Source of the DNA: DTSX01 sp964008355
GTDB taxonomy: Bacteria > Pseudomonadota > Gammaproteobacteria > Steroidobacterales > UBA11654
Length of the DNA stretch: 12,923 bases
Reading direction: 5' to 3'
Assembly: GCA_964008355.1 (NCBI GenBank)
Contig: CAXGBD010000037.1
Coordinates: 1-12,923, forward strand
Part shown: in pieces, positions 1 to 6,107 of the stretch
Position numbering within the stretch: the stretch's first letter is position 1
Layout: each line of letters starts with the position of its first letter
Notes under the pieces: generated by a model
What the model was told of the DNA's origin: nothing
The model's input: only the letters and a program-made list of their open reading frames with translations
Databases searched by the model: none
Made by a program: the position numbers and the translations under genes

Positions 1-812
1 CAAAAATTCCATCTTGGTTGATCACACTGGGTTATACCCCAACACAGGCTGGAACCTATGCTTGTTGGTTTGCAGCATCGTTGAGCGTCTTGACAGCTGC
101 TGTACTATCTGTTGGTATTGGCAATCCACCACAGAGTGAAAAAAAAGAGAAAAGGACAGTTTTTTCAGATTTTCTGGTAGGCCTGGCTCAAGTCAGAAAT
201 CCAAGACTGGCTCTGGCTTATTTTTCTGCATTTATAGGTAGGGGTGATTTACTCGTTATCGCGGTGTTTTTTTCCCTATGGTTTGTACGTGATGGCGCTG
301 ATCTTTCAGTCAGTCCTGAAATCAGCATTGCCAAAGCGGGTATACTTTTTGGCATCATACAACTTTCCGCTCTACTTTGGGGTCCCGTCATAGGGTTCAT
401 TTCCGATAAAATTAATCGGGTACATGCTGTAATCGTTGCTTACTCTATTGCAACCGTGGCCTACCTGTTGATGGGTTTATATGGCAGTGGGGATCCTAGT
501 CAGGTGACTTCATTGAAAATGCTTCTATTTGCCGTTCTTTTAGGGATAGGTGAAATTAGTGTAATCAATGCAGGAGGCGCACTTCTGGGTCAGGAAACAC
601 CTCCCAGTATACGTGGATCGGTGATGGGCGTGTTCACAGTTCTTGGTGCAGCTGGAATTATTTTTGCATCTTCTGTGGGAGGTATATTGTTTGATAACTG
701 GCATCGTGGAGGCCCGTTCGTGATGATGTCCATTCTCAACGGACTGATGTTGGTTTTCGCCTTGTCGTTGGTTTATCTCAAGTTAACCAAACCTCGGACA
801 CATCAGCAATGA
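1..812 (+). CDS. MFS transporter, C-terminal part (5' end cut by window)
   Basis: The frame is open to the left edge (it reads KIPSW before the first possible start, a TTG at 18), so this is the C-terminal part of a larger gene, not a complete 264-residue protein. It contains about six hydrophobic segments separated by short loops. The loop GFISDKINR between two helices resembles the MFS motif A (G-x3-D-[RK]-x-G-R-[RK]), normally found between helices 2 and 3 and repeated between helices 8 and 9, which fits a C-terminal six-helix half. Near the end, the segment around GGALLGQETPPSIRGSVMG resembles the motif-A-adjacent helix 10-11 region seen in many MFS efflux proteins. The substrate cannot be told. 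The stop codon overlaps the start of the next gene by 4 bases (ATGA), so the two are probably co-translated. Confidence 0.8.
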   Translation, partial: KIPSWLITLGYTPTQAGTYACWFAASLSVLTAAVLSVGIGNPPQSEKKEKRTVFSDFLVGLAQVRNPRLALAYFSAFIGRGDLLVIAVFFSLWFVRDGADLSVSPEISIAKAGILFGIIQLSALLWGPVIGFISDKINRVHAVIVAYSIATVAYLLMGLYGSGDPSQVTSLKMLLFAVLLGIGEISVINAGGALLGQETPPSIRGSVMGVFTVLGAAGIIFASSVGGILFDNWHRGGPFVMMSILNGLMLVFALSLVYLKLTKPRTHQQ

Positions 813-1255
813 AAAGAGCTCTCATAGTACCGCCTCTTTTAACTGTATATGGATTGGTAGGTCAATATATTTTGCATATCTATTTACCAATCACTGCCAC
901 CGAAGTCTTGCCACTGTGGCTCGGTATTTTAATCATTCTATTTGGATTATTCTTGGTTGTGTACACATTATGGATTTTCAAAAAAGCAGAAACAGCAATC
1001 ATTCCTAACGGTACGCCAAGCACGTTAATCGATGACAGAGTCTTTCGGTTTTCAAGAAACCCGATCTATCTGGGTATGACAACGATCTTAATCGGTTCTG
1101 CCTTAATTTATGGGTCCATTTCAACTTTTTTTATTCCCCTGGTATTTATGGCAGCAGTCAATTTGATTTGGATTCGGTACGAAGAAAAGAAATTGGCATC
1201 AATCTTTGGAGACGATTTCAAAAGCTATAAGGAACGTGTGAGAAAATGGATTTGA
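809..1255 (+). CDS. ICMT/PEMT-family membrane methyltransferase-like protein
   Basis: A 148-residue membrane protein with about four hydrophobic segments (residues 5-25, 35-56, 86-103, 105-121). It has the marks of the isoprenylcysteine carboxyl methyltransferase / phospholipid methyltransferase superfamily: SRNPIYLG at 82-89 (family pattern [ST]R-[NH]-P-x-Y-x-G), then a paired glutamate YEEKKL at 124-129, and F-G-x2-F-x-x-Y at 133-140 near the C-terminus. Members methylate lipids or prenylated or thiol-type acceptors with S-adenosylmethionine at the membrane; bacterial members of this size are mostly uncharacterised. The start overlaps the stop of the upstream MFS gene by 4 bases, so the two are probably one transcript and may act on the same compound. 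Family assignment is firm; the acceptor is unknown. Confidence 0.8.
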   Translation: MKRALIVPPLLTVYGLVGQYILHIYLPITATEVLPLWLGILIILFGLFLVVYTLWIFKKAETAIIPNGTPSTLIDDRVFRFSRNPIYLGMTTILIGSALIYGSISTFFIPLVFMAAVNLIWIRYEEKKLASIFGDDFKSYKERVRKWI

Positions 1256-1304
1256 CTTGACCTGTTTTTCAAAAAACCTTTAAGAATATATTAACTGGCT
1301 AACC

Positions 1305-1523
1305 ATGAAGCAGCTATTTTATATTTTTCTTACAATTGTTTTATATTCATGTGATGGGAGAACTCCCGAAGAATATGATCAAGATTTCAAGGAACAATTC
1401 AATGCTTGTATAGCAAGAACCCAATCAAAATGTACAGATCAAGATGAGAATGCGTGTCAGAAAAAAGCAGTCTCTAGATGTGAGGCATTTCTAGGTACAA
1501 TAGAGAAGCCAAAAATTAAATAA
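1305..1523 (+). CDS. small cysteine-patterned lipoprotein, unknown function
   Basis: A 72-residue protein with a short hydrophobic signal and a lipobox-like LYSC at 13-16, so Cys16 is the likely lipidated residue after cleavage by signal peptidase II. Asp17 follows it; in enterobacteria Asp at that position favours retention in the inner membrane, though this rule does not hold in all species. The mature part is charged and helical-looking and carries four further cysteines at 35, 43, 51 and 59, exactly eight residues apart, which could form two disulfides in a helical hairpin. I do not recognise a family. The ribosome binding site is weak (AACTGG shortly before the ATG). It stands alone, 49 bases after the methyltransferase gene. 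Confidence 0.6.
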   Translation: MKQLFYIFLTIVLYSCDGRTPEEYDQDFKEQFNACIARTQSKCTDQDENACQKKAVSRCEAFLGTIEKPKIK

Positions 1524-1528
1524 GCTAT

Positions 1529-1541
1529 AACCATAGTGGTT
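1529..1541. repeat. short inverted repeat after the lipoprotein gene
   Basis: AACCA-TAG-TGGTT, a 5-base stem with a 3-base loop followed by AAAAATATTT. It is too short and too weakly paired to be a convincing intrinsic terminator, but it lies 5 bases after the lipoprotein stop codon and may slow or end that transcript. Confidence 0.25.
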
Positions 1542-1551
1542 AAAAATATTT

Positions 1552-1573
1552 ACTGATACATCCTTTAATCAGT
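1552..1573. repeat. 6-base dyad upstream of the DUF4396 gene
   Basis: ACTGAT and ATCAGT form a perfect inverted repeat separated by 10 bases, 30 bases before the likely start of the next gene. Half-sites about one and a half helical turns apart, centre to centre, could be an operator or a weak hairpin; nothing else supports either reading. Confidence 0.25.
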
Positions 1574-1603
1574 TATCATTAATACGTTAATATGGAGATG
1601 ATG

Positions 1604-2053
1604 ATGGAGGATGCTAAGACAATATCGCAATCAATTTCATGGAAGTGCAAGCACACTTGGAAAAGGGCGTCTGTCAACACTTTGTGGTGTCTATTAGGAT
1701 GTTCAATTGGCGATTTTTCAACAATATACTTTTTCCAAATTACAGAAATACCATTTCCTGTTACAGGGATTATGGTGCTTGCAATCATCAATGGATTAAT
1801 TACCTCAATTATGCTGGAGACATTCATTTTGTCTCGTCAGATGGCTCTCATCCTTGCATTTAAAACTGCGATTGGCATGTCATTAATATCAATGATCTCC
1901 ATGGAGGCAGCAATGAATATCGTTGATGTTTTATTAACCGGTGGTGCAACCCTGGTATGGTGGGTTTTACCGTTTATGCTGGTGGCTGGTTTTTTAACCC
2001 CTTTGCCATACAATTATTATCGTTTAAAAAAATTTGGCAAAGCCTGTCATTGA
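1604..2053 (+). CDS. DUF4396-family membrane protein
   Basis: A membrane protein of about 149 residues with four hydrophobic segments. The early segment holds NTLWCLLGCSIGDF (residues 25-38), and the C-terminus ends PLPYNYYRLKKFGKACH-like; both match my memory of DUF4396 proteins, whose function is unknown. Conserved-looking polar residues inside membrane segments (Cys29, Cys33, Asp37, Glu72) suggest a transport or metal-linked role, which is inference. The start is ambiguous: in-frame ATGs lie at 1592, 1598, 1601 and 1604. I choose 1604 because GGAG at 1594-1597 sits six bases before it; a start at 1592 would add MEMM and has no clear ribosome binding site. The gene converges on the reverse-strand transporter, 19 bases away. 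Confidence 0.65.
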   Translation: MEDAKTISQSISWKCKHTWKRASVNTLWCLLGCSIGDFSTIYFFQITEIPFPVTGIMVLAIINGLITSIMLETFILSRQMALILAFKTAIGMSLISMISMEAAMNIVDVLLTGGATLVWWVLPFMLVAGFLTPLPYNYYRLKKFGKACH

Positions 2054-2072
2054 TTTTTTAACTCAATCTTTC

Positions 2073-2792
2073 TCAATCCTTCCAGCTTCTGGCCCAGTAA
2101 ATAAAGGGCGTATCAAATGCTGCAATACCAATCTTAAACACCATTTTCGCTAAACCAAGCTCTATTGCGGTGGTTAAATCCACCACGCCCCACCAAACAA
2201 CCAGCGAAAACAAAGTCGTATCTACGGTTTGTGAAGCCATGGTTGATAAATTGTTTCTTAACCAAAGATGTTTGCCGTTGGTCCAATCTTTGATTTTGTG
2301 AAAGCACCATACATCAAATCGTTGACTAATCAGATAAGCGATTAATGAGCCGATGATAAAGCGAGGTGTAAAATCTAGAATTCTGACGAATGCTTGGTGG
2401 ACTTCAGTAGGAAATAGTTGACCCCCTTCAATTGAAGGCTGAAACAATAGTGAAATACTCAACATCACTAAAATGATGACACTGATGAAAAATCCCATCA
2501 TCACAGCCTTGTTAGCTGCTTGCTTTCCAAATTTTTCACTCATCAGGTCTGTTGCAAAAAAAATACTGGAATAAAAAATAACGCCAAGAGTGGTTTGCAT
2601 GCCAAAGATTACAGTTAATTTTGGACCCTGAAGATTGGCCAGTAATATTGATAAGACAATACAAGCAAGTAGACCATTTTGCCCAAAAAAGCGAAACATC
2701 ATAACCGTGAATCCCAAATCAAGACACAAGGTTATTACATACAGAAGATCTTGATGGTTAGAGAAAAAATTTTCAATTACTTCAGGAAACAT
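2073..2792 (-). CDS. yhhQ: queuosine precursor transporter, YhhQ/VUT family
   Basis: A 239-residue membrane protein with about six hydrophobic segments. Family marks are TDLMSEKFG at 81-89, FTPRFIIGSLIAY at 141-153 (helix with Pro-Arg), WLRNNLST at 177-184, and Q188 and D191 in SQTVDTTLF, the segment that is most conserved in the family (COG1738 / Vut_1). In E. coli YhhQ imports the queuosine precursors preQ0 and preQ1, and length and motifs here match. The ATG at 2792 has no obvious Shine-Dalgarno sequence in front of it (AT-rich, reading AACAACCAATTCT). Its 5' end faces the chelatase-like gene across about 56 bases, so the short gap must hold promoters for both. No queuosine biosynthesis genes are next to it. 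Confidence 0.9.
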   Translation of the reverse strand: MFPEVIENFFSNHQDLLYVITLCLDLGFTVMMFRFFGQNGLLACIVLSILLANLQGPKLTVIFGMQTTLGVIFYSSIFFATDLMSEKFGKQAANKAVMMGFFISVIILVMLSISLLFQPSIEGGQLFPTEVHQAFVRILDFTPRFIIGSLIAYLISQRFDVWCFHKIKDWTNGKHLWLRNNLSTMASQTVDTTLFSLVVWWGVVDLTTAIELGLAKMVFKIGIAAFDTPFIYWARSWKD

Positions 2793-2848
2793 TAGAATTG
2801 GTTGTTAATTATCATCTAAGAGTAAATTATATTTATTATTATCAGGCA

Positions 2849-4294
2849 ATGAAAAAAGTTATGAAATCAATTTTTGCACTCCTCGTCTTAGTCATAGCAG
2901 GTAGTGCTTCAGTTTTTTGGTATATGAATCGAATCCCCCCGCAACTGAAAGAGCCAAATTATTACACTTATTATAAGAACCAAAATATGAAAATTGAAGG
3001 CAGGGTTGGAATCTTTATTTCACACTTAATTATGCCTGAGGATATGGCTCCAAATGATTTCCATAATTTGGCCATGAAAACGAAACAATACATACCTTGG
3101 CCTTTTAAATTATTGTTTGACGATGATAATGGTGTTTTATTGTTGGATGAAGAGAAATTTTATGAATTTGAAGAATTCGTTCCTACCAAGCTCATTGATG
3201 CTCGTGGCAATGATAAAGACATTGATGGCATACCTTATATTGTTAAGTATGAAAAAGGGTTAATGTCTTGGGTGCCGCCAAGTGAATCTCTACATTTAAC
3301 TCACGGTTACTTCTTGCTTCATGAGAGAAATATGGGGATGCCTACGGTATCCAGTAAGTTAATCAATAAAGCCAATTTGTACTATTATTCTGGCAAAGGT
3401 ATCACAGGTGGAAAAATACCTCACGCATCAGGTAATTATGAAATTGCATCAAAGACCATTGAGAAAATACACCAAAAATATGGCCCCATTCCATGGCGGT
3501 GGGTGACTGCAGAGGATTTTGGATTAGCCAGAGCCAAGATGAGATCATTACTCGATGAAGGTGTGGATACGATCATCCTTGCTCCTCCAAGACCTACTTA
3601 TTCTCATCATGAAGAGTTCAATGGAAGTTTTAAACATTCATTTGAATACATTCATGAGTGGGAAGAAGAAAATAATAAGGATATCAAAGTGATTTTGTTG
3701 CCCCAATTATCAGAATATCCTGTCATTAGACAGGCTTATCTACAGATGCTTAAAGACCGTCTGGATAATTTTCCTGAAAACAGTTCTGTGAAGCTGGTGG
3801 TTTCTGTTCATGGCATGGCTTGGGATTTAGTGCCAAATGAAGCATGGATCGAACTTTCGCCAATGTATACAGAACCCATGATGGAAGACGTTACAGAGCT
3901 GGCCAAGAATTACAATTTTAGTAGAGTCGAAGTGGTCCAAAGCCAAGATCACTTTGCGGATCCTTATTATAATCCCGATGGTAAATATCTATCTACTAAT
4001 AGAGCATTTCTAGAAGGCATTGAAGATGACTTTGATTATGTGGTGAACCTACCCATTGAATTTTTTGTTGAAAACACAGATACCATGTTTTCTCATGCCA
4101 TGTTTAATTTTGAAGGGTTTGAAGATTTCGATCGCTACGAAACAATCAACTACACCGATTGGAGTATTCCCTACACAAAAGAGTTTCTCGTAGATGGCAC
4201 GCATGTTATCTACAATGGACTTCCTGTCGGCAAATACAATCAACCAATTATTGAGGCTTTTTACCAAGCCCTTGATTCGTTATTGTCTCAATGA
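2849..4294 (+). CDS. membrane-anchored protein, possibly ferrochelatase-superfamily-like
   Basis: A 481-residue protein with one N-terminal membrane segment (about residues 7-25) preceded by lysines, so the large remainder is probably periplasmic (a signal anchor or uncleaved signal). The soluble part has two sections faintly like the two halves of class II chelatases: GLARAKMRSLLDEGVDTIIL at 225-244 followed by a Pro-rich strand end and HHEEF, then VILLPQLSEYP at 281-291, and KLVVSVHGMAWDL at 315-327, where V-S-V-H321-G-M resembles the [FS]-x-x-H-G-[ILM]-P motif holding the catalytic His of ferrochelatase. Overall similarity is low and I cannot confirm it; it may be a separate family. I place the start at ATG 2849 (AGG two to five bases upstream); ATG 2861 is also possible, and the frame extends to a TTG at 2798 that lacks support. 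Confidence 0.5.
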   Translation: MKKVMKSIFALLVLVIAGSASVFWYMNRIPPQLKEPNYYTYYKNQNMKIEGRVGIFISHLIMPEDMAPNDFHNLAMKTKQYIPWPFKLLFDDDNGVLLLDEEKFYEFEEFVPTKLIDARGNDKDIDGIPYIVKYEKGLMSWVPPSESLHLTHGYFLLHERNMGMPTVSSKLINKANLYYYSGKGITGGKIPHASGNYEIASKTIEKIHQKYGPIPWRWVTAEDFGLARAKMRSLLDEGVDTIILAPPRPTYSHHEEFNGSFKHSFEYIHEWEEENNKDIKVILLPQLSEYPVIRQAYLQMLKDRLDNFPENSSVKLVVSVHGMAWDLVPNEAWIELSPMYTEPMMEDVTELAKNYNFSRVEVVQSQDHFADPYYNPDGKYLSTNRAFLEGIEDDFDYVVNLPIEFFVENTDTMFSHAMFNFEGFEDFDRYETINYTDWSIPYTKEFLVDGTHVIYNGLPVGKYNQPIIEAFYQALDSLLSQ

Positions 4295-4356
4295 TTGCTT
4301 GAAAAAAACTGATGCAATTTAGATAAGATTTTAATTCTTTAATCTATATGATCTGT

Positions 4357-4362
4357 TAGAAT
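4357..4362 (+). promoter_or_regulatory. possible -10 element for the HiPIP gene
   Basis: TAGAAT matches the sigma-70 -10 consensus at five of six bases and lies about 34 bases before the HiPIP start codon, in an AT-rich stretch. There is no convincing -35 at 16-18 bases upstream, so this is a weak call. Confidence 0.25.
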
Positions 4363-4395
4363 TCTTCACCGAATCAATAATCTTAGAGGGTGATT

Positions 4396-4719
4396 ATGAA
4401 AACAGCGTCCAGTTCCAAAAGAACGCTTTTAAAAACTTTGTTAATGATGCTACCTGCAGCTCTATTTGGGCAAAGGCTTGGTGCCCAAGAACGCCTGAGT
4501 GAAGAAGATCAAATGGCTAAAATACTTCTCTATGTTCATGATGCAAAAGAAGTTGATAGTTCTAATCCTGCGGCATCTAGATATCGGCCTGGTCAAGATT
4601 GTTCCAACTGCGTGTTATTCCAGAATTCAGGTGATGAAGAATGGGCACCTTGTTCAATTTTTCAGAACAAACTAGTCAATAGAAATGGCTGGTGCAATGC
4701 CTGGGTGCTCAAACCTTAA
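4396..4719 (+). CDS. high-potential iron-sulfur protein (HiPIP), exported
   Basis: A 107-residue protein whose C-terminal part carries the HiPIP cysteine pattern C69-x2-C72-x13-C86-x13-C100, with the aromatic-rich ending GWCNAWVLKP typical of the family. It would bind one [4Fe-4S] cluster and carry single electrons at high potential in the periplasm. The N-terminus has SKRTLLK then a hydrophobic stretch up to about residue 25; this resembles a Tat signal but has Lys-Arg in place of the usual Arg-Arg. I start at ATG 4396 because AGAGGG at 4385-4390 is five bases before it; a GTG two codons earlier overlaps that site. It converges on moeA with a 5-base gap, so terminators must lie inside the genes or be shared. 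Its closeness to a molybdoenzyme operon suggests, but does not show, that it is an electron carrier for it. Confidence 0.92.
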   Translation: MKTASSSKRTLLKTLLMMLPAALFGQRLGAQERLSEEDQMAKILLYVHDAKEVDSSNPAASRYRPGQDCSNCVLFQNSGDEEWAPCSIFQNKLVNRNGWCNAWVLKP

Positions 4720-4724
4720 CCCAA

Positions 4725-5960
4725 TTACAAAGCCTCTCCTGGATGAAGGGGCATAACCTGTACTGTGTCACCAACCTTGATTAGATTCTTCCCTTCTGGA
4801 AGCATCATCCAAGAGTTTGCATTTCTAAATGGGCTGAGCTTAAAGGATTCTTGACCGGGGAGAATGGTGGTTTCAGGCAGGCTATTTTCTGTGTAGTCGG
4901 TTCTTGCTTTAGCGAAAAAACAGAATTTTTCAGATTTTTTAAACTCTACTGCATTAGTTGCCAAAAAAGGTTGTTCTAATGTTTGACCTTGTAGCATTCT
5001 AATTGCTTGTGCAACAAAGAATCTAAAACCTACGGCAACAGCTACCGGATTGCCTGGCAGGCCAAAAACAAATTGACCCGATGGCATTTTTGCAAACAGA
5101 AGAGGTTTCCCAGGGCGCATCCAAATTTTATGAAATAGAATATCGGCTCCAAGGCTTAAAAGTGCATCGGGCACTAAATCTAATTTTCCAGCCGAGACTC
5201 CACCACTTGTTAAAATGATGTCACTGTTATTATCGATGCAATACTGAATATTTTTTTTGATTAATTCCAGTGAGTCAGGAGCATTGGTAACACCGTTACA
5301 CTGAATACCCATTCTTCTAACGGAAGATTGGAGAAAGGGGCCGTTGGTGTTGGGAATCATCGGTTTGTCAGAGTGTTTTTCTTGGTCAATGAGCTCCGAA
5401 CCAGTTGTGATGACGCCAACTTTTGGTATTTGATAAATTGGAATATCGTTTTGTTTGTTGGCTATGATACTCATTAATCGATGGGGATTAATTGCTTGGC
5501 CTTTTTTAGCGATCACCGTCCCGGGCTTGTAATCTTCACCAGCAAGTCTGATATTTCTACCTTTATTGACTACCTGATCGATAGTTATAAATTTTCCTGC
5601 CGAGCTTTCTTCGATGACGACTTGTTCGATAGGAATAACGGCATCAAATTCTTCCGGCATAATGGATCCGGTCATTATTTCACAACTTGATTTCTTTTCT
5701 TTAATGATTGGGGCTATCTCCCCTGCAAGAATGCATCCTTTGACTTCAAGTTTTACCAAGTTTTTCTTTGACGCGGATTGGGTTTCTTCTGATTTGACAG
5801 CAAAACCATCCATTGCAGAGTTAGAGAAGCTTGGAACTTGCATTTCACTGATTAAATCTTCAGCAAGAACTCCATATGCCTGCTCTGCACTGACACGGAT
5901 GATCGGCAAAGTCTGGAGAGAGTCAGAAAGAATTTCAATGGCTTCTTTGTAACTAATCAT
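4725..5960 (-). CDS. moeA: molybdopterin molybdotransferase MoeA
   Basis: A 411-residue protein, the usual length for MoeA, which uses adenylated molybdopterin and molybdate to form the molybdenum cofactor in the cytoplasm. Visible family motifs: NSAMDGFAV at 47-55, AGEDYKPG at 140-147 (with the acidic residue equivalent to the E. coli Asp142 region), TTGSEL at 185-190, PNTNG at 203-207, SGGVSAGKLD at 252-261 (molybdopterin-binding fold), RPGKP at 282-286 and LPGNPVAV at 301-308. The C-terminal domain is present. It runs divergently from the molybdoenzyme operon, across a 147-base intergenic region, which fits a role in supplying that enzyme. The AT-rich region before its ATG shows no strong Shine-Dalgarno sequence. 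Confidence 0.96.
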   Translation of the reverse strand: MISYKEAIEILSDSLQTLPIIRVSAEQAYGVLAEDLISEMQVPSFSNSAMDGFAVKSEETQSASKKNLVKLEVKGCILAGEIAPIIKEKKSSCEIMTGSIMPEEFDAVIPIEQVVIEESSAGKFITIDQVVNKGRNIRLAGEDYKPGTVIAKKGQAINPHRLMSIIANKQNDIPIYQIPKVGVITTGSELIDQEKHSDKPMIPNTNGPFLQSSVRRMGIQCNGVTNAPDSLELIKKNIQYCIDNNSDIILTSGGVSAGKLDLVPDALLSLGADILFHKIWMRPGKPLLFAKMPSGQFVFGLPGNPVAVAVGFRFFVAQAIRMLQGQTLEQPFLATNAVEFKKSEKFCFFAKARTDYTENSLPETTILPGQESFKLSPFRNANSWMMLPEGKNLIKVGDTVQVMPLHPGEAL

Positions 5961-5980
5961 TGATGGGGTTTTTAATTGTG

Positions 5981-5995
5981 GTCCAAATCATGGAC
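5981..5995. promoter_or_regulatory. dyad GTCCA-n5-TGGAC, candidate operator
   Basis: Perfect 5-base inverted repeat with a 5-base spacer, 21 bases upstream of the moeA start codon and in the region shared with the divergent molybdoenzyme operon. GC-rich arms stand out from the AT-rich surroundings. It could be a regulator site affecting moeA, or a hairpin in its leader RNA; no known regulator is implied. Confidence 0.35.
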
Positions 5996-5999
5996 GTAG

Positions 6000-6011
6000 T
6001 AATTATAATTA
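6000..6011. promoter_or_regulatory. 12-base perfect AT palindrome, candidate operator
   Basis: TAATTATAATTA is its own reverse complement and lies between the divergent moeA and molybdoenzyme starts, 5 bases from the GTCCA dyad. Palindromes of pure A/T occur by chance in AT-rich DNA, so this is weak support for a binding site. Confidence 0.25.
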
Positions 6012-6027
6012 ATAATAGTATCCGCTT

Positions 6028-6054
6028 TTGACTCATTAAAGATTATCATATATT
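6028..6054 (+). promoter_or_regulatory. possible sigma-70 promoter of the molybdoenzyme operon
   Basis: TTGACT (6028-6033) matches the -35 consensus at five of six bases and TATATT (6049-6054) matches the -10 at five of six, but the spacer is 15 bases, shorter than the preferred 17. It is placed about 54 bases before the TTG start codon of the catalytic subunit gene, a sensible distance. Confidence 0.35.
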
Positions 6055-6107
6055 CAATAATGAAAAAGGAAATTGGGATAAAATATCCACAAAACTAAGA
6101 GGATAAT

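Noticed and set aside
1264..1277. Palindrome GTTTTT-CA-AAAAAC after the methyltransferase gene as a terminator
   Set aside because: The loop would be two bases, the stem is nearly all A/T, and no clean T-run follows.
1639..1863. Second forward frame of 74 codons overlapping the DUF4396 gene
   Set aside because: It overlaps a gene with clear membrane-protein character and has no family features of its own.
4294..4318. ATTGC / GCAAT inverted repeat after the chelatase-like gene as a terminator
   Set aside because: A 5-base stem with a 15-base loop and no T-run of the right form is too weak.
6028..6041. FNR/CRP-like site TTGAC-n4-TAAAG upstream of the molybdoenzyme operon
   Set aside because: Only the left half resembles TTGAT; the right half does not match ATCAA, so it is better read as a -35 element.
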